DNA from: Thiomargarita sp.
GTDB taxonomy: Bacteria; Pseudomonadota; Gammaproteobacteria; Beggiatoales; Beggiatoaceae
Direction: 5' to 3'
Length of the DNA stretch: 32,997 nt
Assembly (NCBI GenBank): GCA_020721025.1
Contig: DYNO01000009.1
Span: forward strand, 1 to 32,997
Shown here: one piece after another, positions 8,138 through 17,748 of the stretch
Numbering within the stretch: the first letter of the stretch is position 1
Layout: each line of letters opens with the position of its first letter
Made by a program: the position numbers and the translations under genes
Notes under the pieces: model-generated
The model's input: only the letters and a program-made list of their open reading frames with translations
Told to the model about the DNA's origin: nothing
Databases searched by the model: none

Positions 8138-9973
8138 TTATTCAACTGTCACTGATTTTGCAAGATTACGGGGTTGATCGACATCGGTGCCCTTGATGAG
8201 TGCCACATGATAAGCAAGTAATTGCAGCGGCACCACGTAAAGAATCGGCGAAACCACTTCATTAATCTCTCCCATCTCAATGACATGAATAAAATCAAAA
8301 TCTTGCATAATCGCACGATGATTCGCCAATACATACAACTGCCCCCCGCGCGCATGAACTTCTTGTAAATTCGACTTTAATTTTTCCTGTAAGGCATCAT
8401 TCGGCGCGACGGCAATCACGGGCATTTCTGCGTCCACCAAGGCGAGGGGCCCATGCTTCAATTCACCGGCGGGATAGGCTTCGGCATGAATATACGAAAT
8501 TTCTTTTAATTTCAGCGCACCTTCCATCGCAATTGGATAATGCACCCCCCGTCCCAAAAATAACGCGTGTTGCTTGTCTGCAAAATTTTCTGCCAACGTT
8601 TGAATCTGTTCGCTTAATGCCAGCAACTCCCGCAACCGTTCTGGTAAGCCCAACATCGCCTTGACAATTTTGGCTTCCAACGCGCTATCAATGCCATATC
8701 GCCGCCCCAAAACGACGGTCAACATCAGCAACGCTAACAATTGCGTGGTGAAAGCCTTGGTTGAAGCCACCCCAATTTCTGGTCCCGCATAGGTCAAAAA
8801 TACCATGTCCGATAGCCGAACAAGGGAACTTTCTGGCGCGTTACAAATGGTCAAACTGGGTCCGAATCCCAAACGCCGCGCTTCATGCAATGCTGCCAAC
8901 GTGTCTGCGGTTTCCCCCGATTGCGACAAGGTGACAAATAAAGTATTGGGATTTGCCAACGGTTGCCGATAACGAAATTCGCTTGCGACTTCAACAGCAC
9001 AGGGAATTTTTGCGAGACCTTCCAACCAGTAACGCGCCACTAATCCCGCATGATAACTGGTGCCGCAGGCGACAATTTGCACGGCATGGATATTTTTAAA
9101 AATCCGTTCTGCCTGTATGCCAAACGCGGCTTCAAGCACTGTTCCTTTATAAATTCGCCCTTCCAACGTGTCCAATAGGGCGCGCGGTTGCTCGAAAATT
9201 TCCTTTTCCATATAATGCCGATAATCCCCACGTTCCACCGCGTCAATTTGCAAATGACTGAGATGTTCGGGTCGATAAATCGCTCGTCCGGCAAAATCTA
9301 AAATATTGATACTATTGCGTTGTAATTCAACAATATCGCCATCTTCTAAAAAAATCATTCGATTCGTTACTGGAATCAGGGCAGACACATCTGAAGCCAC
9401 AAAATTTTCGCCAATTCCCAATCCTAACACGAGGGGACAACCCCGGCGCGCCGCGACCACGCGTTCTGGCTCAGATAATTGAATCACAGCAATGGCATAC
9501 GCTCCTTCGAGTAACTTGGTTGTCGCGTACACTGCCATCAGTAGATTTTTGCCCTGCGTGATAAACGAGTGAATTTGATGCGCGATAACTTCGGTATCGG
9601 TTTCAGATTCAAATTGATAGCCTTGTTGCTCCAATTGGTGACGCAATCCCTGATGATTTTCAATAATCCCGTTATGTACAATGGCGACAGTACCGCTCGA
9701 AAGATGAGGATGGGCGTTGTTATTGGAAGGTTTACCGTGCGTTGCCCAACGAGTATGCGCGATACCAATGCTAGAAATCAGGGGGTGTTGCGCCAAGGCG
9801 AGTTCTAATTCACGGATTTTTCCCGTCACTCGTTGCCGTTGTAATTGATGATTTTGATGATCAATGATCGCCACGCCCGCGGAGTCATAACCACGATATT
9901 CTAAGCGTCTTAATCCTTCAATGAGAATCGGAACGACATCGCGTTGTGCCACACCGCCAATAATACCGCACAT
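8138..9973 (-). CDS. glmS: glutamine--fructose-6-phosphate aminotransferase (isomerizing)
   Basis: GlmS makes glucosamine-6-phosphate from fructose-6-phosphate and glutamine, the first step toward UDP-GlcNAc for peptidoglycan and LPS. The 611-residue product begins MCGIIGG, with Cys2 (after Met removal, Cys1) as the N-terminal glutaminase nucleophile. The class II amidotransferase domain contains [18 protein letters not shown]. Two SIS sugar-binding domains follow ([54 protein letters not shown]). The end, [11 protein letters not shown], is the conserved C-terminal tail. An AAGGA ribosome binding site sits at good spacing. Half of a dispersed repeat lies 26 bp upstream of the start, so the promoter is probably within or beyond it. 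Confidence 0.98.
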   Translation of the reverse strand: MCGIIGGVAQRDVVPILIEGLRRLEYRGYDSAGVAIIDHQNHQLQRQRVTGKIRELELALAQHPLISSIGIAHTRWATHGKPSNNNAHPHLSSGTVAIVHNGIIENHQGLRHQLEQQGYQFESETDTEVIAHQIHSFITQGKNLLMAVYATTKLLEGAYAIAVIQLSEPERVVAARRGCPLVLGLGIGENFVASDVSALIPVTNRMIFLEDGDIVELQRNSINILDFAGRAIYRPEHLSHLQIDAVERGDYRHYMEKEIFEQPRALLDTLEGRIYKGTVLEAAFGIQAERIFKNIHAVQIVACGTSYHAGLVARYWLEGLAKIPCAVEVASEFRYRQPLANPNTLFVTLSQSGETADTLAALHEARRLGFGPSLTICNAPESSLVRLSDMVFLTYAGPEIGVASTKAFTTQLLALLMLTVVLGRRYGIDSALEAKIVKAMLGLPERLRELLALSEQIQTLAENFADKQHALFLGRGVHYPIAMEGALKLKEISYIHAEAYPAGELKHGPLALVDAEMPVIAVAPNDALQEKLKSNLQEVHARGGQLYVLANHRAIMQDFDFIHVIEMGEINEVVSPILYVVPLQLLAYHVALIKGTDVDQPRNLAKSVTVE

Positions 9974-9998
9974 AGTTTTTTTCCTTCAAATATAAATT

Positions 9999-10060
9999 AA
10001 ATCAATATTTTCAACCGGTTGATTTCACAAATGATTATAAAAAACTGTCCGAATGATTGA
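9999..10060. repeat. dispersed repeat family 2, half copy upstream of glmS
   Basis: This segment (ATCAATATTTTCAACCGGTT, then GATTTCACAAATGATTATAA and CTGTCCGAATGATTG) closely matches the right half of the complete copy at 20621-20740. The left half is missing. It lies 26 bp upstream of the glmS start codon. Confidence 0.75.
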
Positions 10061-10135
10061 TTTCTAAAAATGGATTAAAATGCTAATTTTCTAAATTATT
10101 TTAATTGGTTAGCGACTGAGCAAAATAATCCGTTA

Positions 10136-11506
10136 TCACAATGTTTGGGTTGCAAAATCTGCCAATCGGGAACGCTCGCCACGTTGTAAGGTGATATGTC
10201 CGCTGTATTGCCAAGGTTTAAAACGATCCACCACGTATGCCAAGCCCGACGTAGTTTCTGTCAAATAAGGCGTATCAATTTGTGCAATGTTGCCCAAACA
10301 CACAATTTTTGTTCCCGGTCCGGCGCGAGTCACAAACGTTTTCATCTGTTTAGAAGTCAGATTTTGGGCTTCGTCTAAGATAATGTAACGGTTGAGAAAA
10401 GTTCGCCCCCGCATGAAATTTAACGAACGAATTTTAATCCGTTGCTGCAACATGTCCGAAGTCACCGCCCGTCCCCAACTGCCACCCTCTTGATCTGGCA
10501 TTAAAACTTCCAAATTGTCCATTAATGCCCCCATCCAAGGAGTCATTTTTTCTTCCTCAGTACCGGGTAAAAATCCAATATCTTCGCCGACAGGAATTGT
10601 GACCCGGGTGATGATAATTTCACGATAACGTTGTTGATCAATGGTTTGTGCCAATCCCGCTGCCAATGCCAACAAGGTTTTTCCGGTGCCCGCCACGCCC
10701 AACAAGGTGACAAAATCAACATCAACATCCATTAATAAGTTTAAAGCAAAATTTTGTTCTCGATTGCGCGCCGTAATTCCCCATACATTTTGTTTGGCTA
10801 GGCGAAAATCTTTGACTTCCTGTATCAATGCGTGGTTACCATTGCATTTTTTCACCACTCCTTCTAAACCTTCATTGTCATAAACTGCTTGATTAGGATA
10901 CCAATTTTCGACTTGATTGCCGTCAATGGCATACACTCTGCGACCATCGAGCAGTTTTGATTCGTTTTTTTTCTGATGAGTTTTCCAAAATTCTGCATCC
11001 AATTCCATCATGCCGCGATAGAGCAAATCAACATCATCGATCACCTTGTCATTGGTATAGTCTTCGGCATGAATTCCCAAGATATGCGCTTTAATTCGTA
11101 AATTGATGTCTTTGGAAACCAAAACAACTTGACGTTGTGGGTCTTGTTGTTGCAGGGAAATTGCCGCGCTAAGTAGATGATTATCCGATGTCCGTCGTGG
11201 CAAATTTTCCGGCAACGTCGCGTTCGCTAGGAGATGGGTTTCAAACAACAATCGCCCCGATTTGCCACCCTCGTAGCTTGGTAATGCAACTCCTTGAGTT
11301 AAATCGTGTTGTTCATCAATCAATTCATCTAAAAAGCGACTGACCTGTCGCACATTGCGCGCCACTTCAGACATACCCTTCTTTGCCGCATCCAGTTCTT
11401 CAAGTACGATCATGGGTAAATACACGGTATGTTCTTGAAAACGAAATAGTGCGCTCGGATCGTGCATCAACACATTGGTATCTAAAATAAACAATTTTTG
11501 CATCAT
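10136..11506 (-). CDS. PIN domain-PhoH-like ATPase (PhoH2/YlaK type)
   Basis: The 456-residue product fuses an N-terminal PIN nuclease domain (KLFILDTNVLMHDPSALFRF; later EELDAAKKG and SKDINLRIKA) to a C-terminal PhoH P-loop ATPase domain. The ATPase domain has Walker A GVAGTGKTLLALAAG, Walker B IILDEAQN and the PhoH-typical TPWMGALMDNLEVL. This fusion is the PhoH2 architecture, for which RNA helicase plus ribonuclease activity has been described in mycobacterial homologues. That function here is inferred from family. It is distinct from the shorter PhoH/YbeZ of the ybeY operon. Two adjacent ATG codons make the exact start uncertain by one codon, and no strong Shine-Dalgarno precedes either. 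It is probably transcribed alone. Confidence 0.93.
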   Translation of the reverse strand: MMQKLFILDTNVLMHDPSALFRFQEHTVYLPMIVLEELDAAKKGMSEVARNVRQVSRFLDELIDEQHDLTQGVALPSYEGGKSGRLLFETHLLANATLPENLPRRTSDNHLLSAAISLQQQDPQRQVVLVSKDINLRIKAHILGIHAEDYTNDKVIDDVDLLYRGMMELDAEFWKTHQKKNESKLLDGRRVYAIDGNQVENWYPNQAVYDNEGLEGVVKKCNGNHALIQEVKDFRLAKQNVWGITARNREQNFALNLLMDVDVDFVTLLGVAGTGKTLLALAAGLAQTIDQQRYREIIITRVTIPVGEDIGFLPGTEEEKMTPWMGALMDNLEVLMPDQEGGSWGRAVTSDMLQQRIKIRSLNFMRGRTFLNRYIILDEAQNLTSKQMKTFVTRAGPGTKIVCLGNIAQIDTPYLTETTSGLAYVVDRFKPWQYSGHITLQRGERSRLADFATQTL

Positions 11507-11634
11507 GGTGGTGGCTATCGTGGTTTTAAATCATTGAATTTATTATTGAGTCGTGACACCGTTTCGATGAACTCGCAGTAAGAATTTTTACTCGTGACGT
11601 TGGCGTGGGCTAAAACAGTTTTCATGCGGGGGTA

Positions 11635-13737
11635 TTATCGGGAATAAAGTTCCATTTTATCGGGACGGGTATGAAGTGAGCAACGCTCCAAATAAATTTG
11701 CGCTACTTTGTCCGCAGGATTACACGCTAAAACTTGTTCAAATAGTTGTTTTGCGTCCGCGCGTTCATCGGAATGGTAGAGTACAAAACCTTGTTCAAAT
11801 TCAGAAAGTGTTTGTTGCTTCAATTCAATCATTTCTGGCATATCTGCATCAAAAATCTCATAAATAGTTACTTCTTCGGTTTTACCTTTTACCATGACGA
11901 CATCAATCAGGCGAATATGATATTGATAAAGATGTTGCAATTTGAGGTAGGTATGTTCGGTAATAAGTAACGGCGTGTGATAGACCTTGGTTAAACCCTC
12001 TACCCGTGAAGCCAAGTTCACTGCATCAGAAATGACTGTCCCTTCCATCCGATTTCGTCCGCCAATTGTGCCTAAAATCAATGGGCCCGTATTCAATCCA
12101 ATCCCAATTTTAACGATAGGCATCCCAATTTCAAGTAATTGTTGGTTGTAGCCGCGCAACGTTTTTAACATTGCAATCGAGCCAGATATTGCATCGTCGG
12201 CACTTAGGGGAAATAATGCCATTATTGCATCGCCAATGTATTTATCAATCACGCCACCATGTTGCAAAATCACCGGTTCCATCCGTCCAAAATAACTATT
12301 GAGAAAATCAAATGTTTCTTTGGGGGTCATTTTTTCTGATAACGAAGTGAAGCCGCGGATATCGCAAAACAAAATGGTCATTTCTTTCTTGGTGTGCTCA
12401 CCTAAATGGACATCGACAATGCTTTTTTTATCCAATAAACTCAGAAACTCGCGGGGCACAAATCGTTCATACGCCTTGTTTAACCGGAAGATTTCATACG
12501 CGGCTTGGGTGCGTTCTTCTTCCATCTGCTTACGAACGCTGATATCGCGCACGAAGGCGAAATCATACTCTTCCCCATTAAATTCAACAAAATTAACGGT
12601 TATCTCGACTGAAAAAATTTTACCTGATTTGGTACAATATTCTGACTCAAAACTAAATGTCCCTTCCAACCTCAACTGTTCCCAATGTTCCAACCATTTA
12701 CTCGCCGGAAAATGAATATCCAAATCATGAATTGTCATGTGATACAACTCATTATGCGAATAACCGAGCACCCGACTTGCCGCCTCATTCACGTAAAGCA
12801 AACGAGCATCCCTACCGACCCACAGTACAATATCACGCGCTTTGTCAATCGAAAAACGGGTTAAACGCAGTGTCTTTTCAGCTTCTTTGCGTTCCGTCAC
12901 ATCCTGAAATACCGTGATACCATAACCTATCTGGTTGTCGGAGTTAAAAATTGGCGTACTCCAACTTTCCAACCGCAACACTTTCTCGCCAATCCGCAAT
13001 TCCAAATCATCCGATGTCGCATTTTCGCCCTGTAAGGCACGCGCCAACGTGGTTTTTTCATACGGATAAACTTCATTCGTTCCCGCGATAAACATGCGAC
13101 GACCATCAACCATATCTCGCGCACTACATTCTAATGCCAACTCCTTGCCCAATAACACTTGCGCCTTACAATTAGCATACACGGGCTGTCCTGATGCGTT
13201 GACAATTCGTACACCCACCGGCATCGCTTCTAAAAATTGGGTCAACCGACTCTCATTTTCATGCAATTTTTTAATTAAATTCGCCTGCTCTTGTGCCAAT
13301 TGATGTAATTTTTCATGCTGTTGCATCAACTCCTGTTCTTGAAAATAACTACGCACCGCCTCCACCACGGTTAAACGTAAGTCTTCAGATTGCCAAGGCT
13401 TTGAAATATAACGATATAATCGTGCATGATTAATCACCCGTCCCACTGCGTCCAAATCAGCCTGACCGGTCAACATAATTTTTAACGTATGAGGAATAAT
13501 GGTGTGAATTTGTCGGAGTAGTTCATCTCCCTTAATATGAGGCATAATATAATCAGAAATAACGAGAGGAATTTGATAACCATCGCTCAACAAATCATTG
13601 ATGAGTTCCAAGGCTTCTTCCCCATCTTCGGCAATTTCTATCAGATATTTATCGGCTAATGCCTTTTTTAATTCAATTTTCAGACTATTGAGAATTGTTT
13701 GTTCATCATCCACGCAAATTATAACATATTTATCCAT
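11635..13737 (-). CDS. response regulator with two PAS domains and a class III adenylate cyclase
   Basis: The 700-residue product is likely a cytoplasmic cAMP-making sensor. A receiver domain (1-125) has the acidic pair D10/D11, phospho-acceptor D62 in ISDYIMP, and K113 in SKPW. A coiled coil (about 130-165) leads to PAS1 (165-285) and PAS2 (290-405). The class III cyclase domain (450-625) has metal-binding D459 (LFCDIRGFTS) and D503 (KYIGDAIMA), substrate-selecting K499 and T567, and transition-state N574 and R578. The Lys/Thr pair points to ATP rather than GTP as substrate. A short TPR-like tail follows. The ORF track adds 29 residues encoded by a dispersed repeat; the start at MDKYVIICVDDEQ is where the receiver begins. 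The cognate histidine kinase is not in the window. Confidence 0.93.
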   Translation of the reverse strand: MDKYVIICVDDEQTILNSLKIELKKALADKYLIEIAEDGEEALELINDLLSDGYQIPLVISDYIMPHIKGDELLRQIHTIIPHTLKIMLTGQADLDAVGRVINHARLYRYISKPWQSEDLRLTVVEAVRSYFQEQELMQQHEKLHQLAQEQANLIKKLHENESRLTQFLEAMPVGVRIVNASGQPVYANCKAQVLLGKELALECSARDMVDGRRMFIAGTNEVYPYEKTTLARALQGENATSDDLELRIGEKVLRLESWSTPIFNSDNQIGYGITVFQDVTERKEAEKTLRLTRFSIDKARDIVLWVGRDARLLYVNEAASRVLGYSHNELYHMTIHDLDIHFPASKWLEHWEQLRLEGTFSFESEYCTKSGKIFSVEITVNFVEFNGEEYDFAFVRDISVRKQMEEERTQAAYEIFRLNKAYERFVPREFLSLLDKKSIVDVHLGEHTKKEMTILFCDIRGFTSLSEKMTPKETFDFLNSYFGRMEPVILQHGGVIDKYIGDAIMALFPLSADDAISGSIAMLKTLRGYNQQLLEIGMPIVKIGIGLNTGPLILGTIGGRNRMEGTVISDAVNLASRVEGLTKVYHTPLLITEHTYLKLQHLYQYHIRLIDVVMVKGKTEEVTIYEIFDADMPEMIELKQQTLSEFEQGFVLYHSDERADAKQLFEQVLACNPADKVAQIYLERCSLHTRPDKMELYSR

Positions 13738-13754
13738 AAATAATTTCAATATTA

Positions 13755-13848
13755 CAATGGTTCGGACAGTTTTAAAATTGTATTTGAGTTTTAATCGGTT
13801 GACAAACGAAATCAATATTCCCAACTTATTGATTTTACGAAAAACTGC
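13755..13848. repeat. dispersed repeat family 2, copy upstream of the cyclase gene
   Basis: The left end CAATGGTTCGGACAGTTTTA and the interior (ATCGGTTGACAAACGAAATC, AATATTCCCAACTTATTGAT) match the copy at 20621-20740. The right end (AAAAACTGCTCACAG) has diverged from CTGTCCGAAC. It lies 17 bp upstream of the cyclase start codon. It also supplies spurious in-frame codons that extend the ORF. Confidence 0.75.
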
Positions 13849-13918
13849 TCACAGCACCGTATTTGATGTATTGACATAACGCAGAAACAACCCTGAATTT
13901 TAAAAGCTAAAAAGTCGT

Positions 13919-14878
13919 TTACTGTATTTTGAAAATGTCCTCGAAACAAGTCGCGGTCAACAGATCGACACTCCATTGTTCTAGCTCAATTAACGTAGCT
14001 TGTTCTAACCGGGCTTGCAAAGTGACTGGTAATTTCCCAAAACGTTTTTCCAGTAACCGAGCTACTACCAGACGTTCACCCTCTATCAAACCGACTTGTT
14101 TACCTTCTGCGAGACCGGCTTGTTTGCCTTCTGCGAGACCGACTTGTTTGCCCTTCTGTTCGCCTTCCAGTTGTCCCATCTGATAAATTTCACGTCCGGC
14201 ACGACTTTGCATTAAATCTAAATTTAACATGTCGATAATCTCCTGATGACTTAAATCACGAAATCGGTTCAGTAACAATAAGCCAATGATATTTAATGCT
14301 TCGCTCAATTCTTCCGTCGCGGGATAACATTTGTCAATGTGGTCTCGCCATTGTACAACTTTCTGTTTTAATATCGCTTTATCCAACTTCGGCGACACGG
14401 TAAACGGTGCTAATACAATCAAACGCGGATCAACCGCCAATAAATCTGCTTCGCTGTAATCCGTTAAAACCAGTTCTTGAACCAAATCTGTTGCTTTTGC
14501 AATGAGTTTATCCAAAGCCAAAGCAGCGGTTTGGTAACGTTTTTCAGTATAAACAATGATTCCGATAACCGGCTTCTCATCTCGACTTTTCAGACAAATT
14601 TGCAACATACTGTTTAAAGTGCGATAGCGAATATATTTATCTGTGTAACCTTGAAATTCTATCGTCACTCGGGTATTCATCGTTTCTAAAACAGGAATTC
14701 CTTCCACATCTGGACGTTGTAGTTGTTTTTCTTTAAATTCCACCGCTCGAAATTCGTAATGCTCGGCTATCTCAGTGGGAAATCCGGCTAATTTTAATAA
14801 ACCCGCGCCACTCAATTGCATTAACTGCAAGAATGTTTCGTCTGTACCACGCAATTGTCGAGATGGTTTTGTCATCAT
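13919..14878 (-). CDS. Rpn-family PD-(D/E)XK nuclease-like protein with DUF4351 C-terminus
   Basis: The 319-residue product resembles the Rpn/YadD (recombination-promoting nuclease, transposase_31-like) and DUF2887 proteins that are abundant in filamentous bacteria. The N-terminal part holds the nuclease-like segment VTIEFQGYTDKYIRYRTLNS, where E-x-Q is the usual catalytic motif. A helical region follows (ALNIIGLLLLNRFRDLSHQE). Next comes a repeated spacer GKQVGLAE-GKQAGLAE-GKQVGLIE. The C-terminus is DUF4351-like (VVARLLEKRFGKLPVTLQAR, LEQWSVDLLTATCFEDIF). The ATG has GAGAAG upstream. Its role in the cell is unknown. Activity of the N-terminal nuclease cannot be judged because the acidic residue upstream of ExQ is not obvious. 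Confidence 0.8.
   Translation of the reverse strand: MMTKPSRQLRGTDETFLQLMQLSGAGLLKLAGFPTEIAEHYEFRAVEFKEKQLQRPDVEGIPVLETMNTRVTIEFQGYTDKYIRYRTLNSMLQICLKSRDEKPVIGIIVYTEKRYQTAALALDKLIAKATDLVQELVLTDYSEADLLAVDPRLIVLAPFTVSPKLDKAILKQKVVQWRDHIDKCYPATEELSEALNIIGLLLLNRFRDLSHQEIIDMLNLDLMQSRAGREIYQMGQLEGEQKGKQVGLAEGKQAGLAEGKQVGLIEGERLVVARLLEKRFGKLPVTLQARLEQATLIELEQWSVDLLTATCFEDIFKIQ
14090..14161. repeat. 24-bp tandem repeat (about three units) within the Rpn/DUF4351 gene
   Basis: ACCGACTTGTTTACCTTCTG-type units recur with a 24-bp period, encoding the octapeptide GKQ(V/A)GLAE. The period is a multiple of three, so copy-number change would keep the frame and only alter linker length. The spacer-free layout excludes a CRISPR array. 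Confidence 0.85.
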
Positions 14879-15151
14879 TTGCTTCTCAATCGATTAACTA
14901 TTGGTCACAGGAAAAAATTATCAGTTGATGGTCTTGCAACATGAGGTCTTCGGTTGAAAGAAACTGTTGAATCTACGCAGTTCTGGCAATGAATATGAGA
15001 TAAAATTTAATTTGAATTCATTATAGCCGAATTTGACACGTTAATTAGAAAAAACGTTTTCAGTGAGGCACTGCTTTTCGTTAGGTTGAACCATCAAAAT
15101 TAAATTGTTGATGTGCTAGAATCGATCACCTCATTTAGCTCAACTGTTCTC

Positions 15152-16669
15152 ATGCACAAATTATCCAATCTCTTTACTAAACGCGCAGACCCTGAATTGA
15201 TGGCAGCAGTAGATTTGGGTTCTAATAGTTTTCATTTGATTGCTGCACGTATGATTGACGGACAATTACATGTACTTGATAGTATAAGTGAAATGGTCAG
15301 ACTTGCTGCCGGGCTTGACGCACGCAATTATCTCACGGAAGAATCTCAACAACGTGCCCTTGATTGTCTCGCCAGATTTTCGCAACGATTACGGGATATT
15401 CCCACAGAAAATATTCGTATTGTCGGCACCAATACCTTGCGAGTTGCAAAAAACGCCAAAGATTTTGTCACGAAAGCCGAACAAGTGTTGCAGCATCCCA
15501 TTGATATTATTCATGGACGGGAAGAAGCGCGGTTAATTTATCTCGGCGTAGCGCACACTTTGGCAAATACACCGGAAAAACGTTTGGTGATTGACATCGG
15601 CGGAGGCAGCACCGAATTTATCATTGGGCAAAAATTTGAATCCTTACGACGAGAAAGTTTGGCGATGGGCTGTGTCAGTGCCAGTCAACGTTATTTTGCC
15701 GATGGGATGATTCGTGAAAAAACCATGCGTAAAGCGGAAATTGCAGCAATGCAGGAGTTGCAACCGATTGAGGAAATGTTTCAAAATACGGGCTGGAATG
15801 AAGTTGTGGGGGCATCGGGAACGTTGAAGGCAATCAGTCGAATTATCAATGAAATGGGCTGGGATCGCCAAATTACCGCCACCGCATTGCAAAAATTACG
15901 CGAAGTCACGTTACAAGCCAACCATCTGAATAAATTAAAATTAAAAGGTCTCAGTGAGCGACGTTTGCCCGTTTTTCTCGGTGGGCTTGCCATTCTCAAC
16001 GGTATTTTTGAAGGTTTAAATCTCAAAAGTATGAGGGTTTCTGAGGGCGCGTTGCGTGAAGGCTTATGCTACGATTTATTGGGTCGTCATCGCGATGAGG
16101 ATGTCAGGGAGCGGACAATTCAGTTTTTGACCACACGTTATTCAGTGGATACGGCACAGGCAGAACGGGTTGAAACGACGGTACTCAGTTGTTTAGAACA
16201 AGTAGCAAAATCGTGGCAATTATTGGATGAGGAATTTGCACATATCTTAAGTTGGGCGGCACGATTGCATGAAATTGGCTTGATGATTTCGCACCATCAT
16301 TACCATAAGCATGGCGAATATATTCTGCATCATTCTGATTTATCTGGATTTTCGCAACAAGAACAATGGATTTTGGCAGTCTTGGTGCGTTCTCATCGCC
16401 GCAAATTTAGTGTCGAATTGTGTCAAACCTGTTTACACATCGAGCCGAATAAATTGATTCGTTTGTGTATGTTGCTCCGTCTCGCCGTCTTGTTACATCG
16501 TGAACGGAGTCGTTTATTATTGCCTGAATTTTCAATCTTGCCATTACTGAACGGTTTAAAACTGATTTTTCCTCGCGGTTGGTTAGCGCAACACCCTCTT
16601 ACTCAAGCAGATTTAGAGCAAGAACGAGAATTTTTGAAAGTTACAAAATTGCAGCTTGAATTTGAATAA
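15152..16669 (+). CDS. ppx: Ppx/GppA family exopolyphosphatase
   Basis: Exopolyphosphatase removes terminal phosphates from polyphosphate; GppA relatives hydrolyse pppGpp. The product (505 residues from the ATG) has the actin-like fold motifs: phosphate-1 AAVDLGSNSFHLIAA, REEARLIYLGVAHT, phosphate-2 LVIDIGGGSTEFIIG and LRVSEGALREGL. The C-terminal half has the HD-like helical domain (ARLHEIGLMISHHHYHKHGEYI). Length matches E. coli PPX (513) and the long C-terminus favours Ppx, though GppA activity cannot be excluded. The ORF track starts 13 codons earlier at a GTG. The ATG at MHKLSNLF gives an N-terminus like that of E. coli. It is divergent from the Rpn gene and no ppk is adjacent. Confidence 0.92.
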   Translation: MHKLSNLFTKRADPELMAAVDLGSNSFHLIAARMIDGQLHVLDSISEMVRLAAGLDARNYLTEESQQRALDCLARFSQRLRDIPTENIRIVGTNTLRVAKNAKDFVTKAEQVLQHPIDIIHGREEARLIYLGVAHTLANTPEKRLVIDIGGGSTEFIIGQKFESLRRESLAMGCVSASQRYFADGMIREKTMRKAEIAAMQELQPIEEMFQNTGWNEVVGASGTLKAISRIINEMGWDRQITATALQKLREVTLQANHLNKLKLKGLSERRLPVFLGGLAILNGIFEGLNLKSMRVSEGALREGLCYDLLGRHRDEDVRERTIQFLTTRYSVDTAQAERVETTVLSCLEQVAKSWQLLDEEFAHILSWAARLHEIGLMISHHHYHKHGEYILHHSDLSGFSQQEQWILAVLVRSHRRKFSVELCQTCLHIEPNKLIRLCMLLRLAVLLHRERSRLLLPEFSILPLLNGLKLIFPRGWLAQHPLTQADLEQEREFLKVTKLQLEFE

Positions 16670-16884
16670 CAGTCAGCAGTGTCATGCACCAAGGTGTTCA
16701 AATTCACAAAGGTGTATGACATTTTGCTTATACCTCCTACTCGTGCTGAATTGGCAAACCAAATAAATATGTTCAACCAATTGATTTTCATAACAATCAT
16801 CAAAAACTATCCACAGCATTGACGTTAAATGCGCCATAAAAATGTTAAAATCGCTTGCACATCCCCATAGTTTACACACTCACG

Positions 16885-17247
16885 ATGGATATTATCTACA
16901 TTCGAGACTTAAAAGTCGAAACGGTTATCGGCATTTATGCGTGGGAACGGCAAGTAAAACAATCCGTTATCCTCAATCTACAAATGGCAACCGATATTCG
17001 ACAAGCCGCGGCAACCGATCAAATTGAATACACTTTGAATTATAAAGCCGTCGCCAAACGCTTGATTGATTTCGTCAGTCATAGCCAATTTCAATTAGTT
17101 GAAACACTTGCAGAAAAAATTACTGAAGTCGTCATGACAGAATTCAATGTCCCTTGGGTACGCCTAGAATTGAACAAACGCGGCGCAGTGCGAGGGGCGA
17201 AAGATGTCGGTATTCTTATTGAACGTGGTATTAAAATCTCACAATAA
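16885..17247 (+). CDS. folB: dihydroneopterin aldolase
   Basis: FolB converts 7,8-dihydroneopterin to 6-hydroxymethyl-7,8-dihydropterin plus glycolaldehyde in folate synthesis. The 120-residue product begins MDIIYIRDLKVETVIGIYAWER and includes NYKAVAKRLIDFV, LVETLAEKITEVV and NKRGAVRGAKDVGILIERG, the typical FolB pattern and length. The ORF track starts 10 codons upstream at TTG; the ATG just before the conserved first strand is the clear choice. folK follows after 9 bp, forming a folate operon with the exonuclease gene. Confidence 0.95.
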   Translation: MDIIYIRDLKVETVIGIYAWERQVKQSVILNLQMATDIRQAAATDQIEYTLNYKAVAKRLIDFVSHSQFQLVETLAEKITEVVMTEFNVPWVRLELNKRGAVRGAKDVGILIERGIKISQ

Positions 17248-17256
17248 TCAAAATTC

Positions 17257-17748
17257 ATGGACGCATATCTCAGTATTGGCAGTAATATTGATCCCATTTA
17301 TTATATTCAAGCCGGCGTTGCCGATTTACGTCAGCAATATGGCAAATTAAACATTTCTCCCGTCTATGAGAGTGAATCTGTTGGATTTTCTGGTAGCAAC
17401 TTTTACAATTTAATCGTCGCTTTTGAAACGGTTCAAGACCCTTACGAAGTCAACAAAAATTTGCGGATGATTGAAGCCAAACATGGCAGACAACGCAGTG
17501 GGCAACGATTTAGCTCACGCACCTTGGATTTAGATTTGATATTGTATGATAATTTAATTTTGAAAAACAATGGCTTAGAACTGCCGCGCGGCGAGATTCT
17601 TCGCTACGCGTTTGTGCTACAGCCATTGGCAGATTTAGTGCCCGATCTGTTGCATCCTGTGACAGGACAAAGTTATGCTGAATTGTGGCAACAATTTGAT
17701 AAGACTGAACAATTATTATGGCAGGTACAAATGGACTTTCCAATATGA
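17257..17748 (+). CDS. folK: 2-amino-4-hydroxy-6-hydroxymethyldihydropteridine pyrophosphokinase
   Basis: FolK (HPPK) transfers pyrophosphate from ATP to the pterin made by FolB. The 163-residue product starts with the conserved AYLSIGSNIDP and contains FYNLIVAFET and the Mg/ATP signature SSRTLDLDLILYD, with metal-binding D91 and D93. PRGEILRYAFVLQPLADLVP completes the family pattern. Length is typical. The stop codon overlaps the start of the next gene in an ATGA arrangement, so the downstream exonuclease gene is probably translationally coupled. This gives the operon order folB-folK-exonuclease. Confidence 0.96.
   Translation: MDAYLSIGSNIDPIYYIQAGVADLRQQYGKLNISPVYESESVGFSGSNFYNLIVAFETVQDPYEVNKNLRMIEAKHGRQRSGQRFSSRTLDLDLILYDNLILKNNGLELPRGEILRYAFVLQPLADLVPDLLHPVTGQSYAELWQQFDKTEQLLWQVQMDFPI

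Noticed and set aside
14090-14161. Possible CRISPR array
   Set aside because: The 24-bp units are directly adjacent without spacers and encode a protein octapeptide in frame.
16819-16851. Promoter for folB (TTGACG ... TAAAAT)
   Set aside because: The -35 and the best -10 are 21 bp apart, too far for a confident sigma-70 call.
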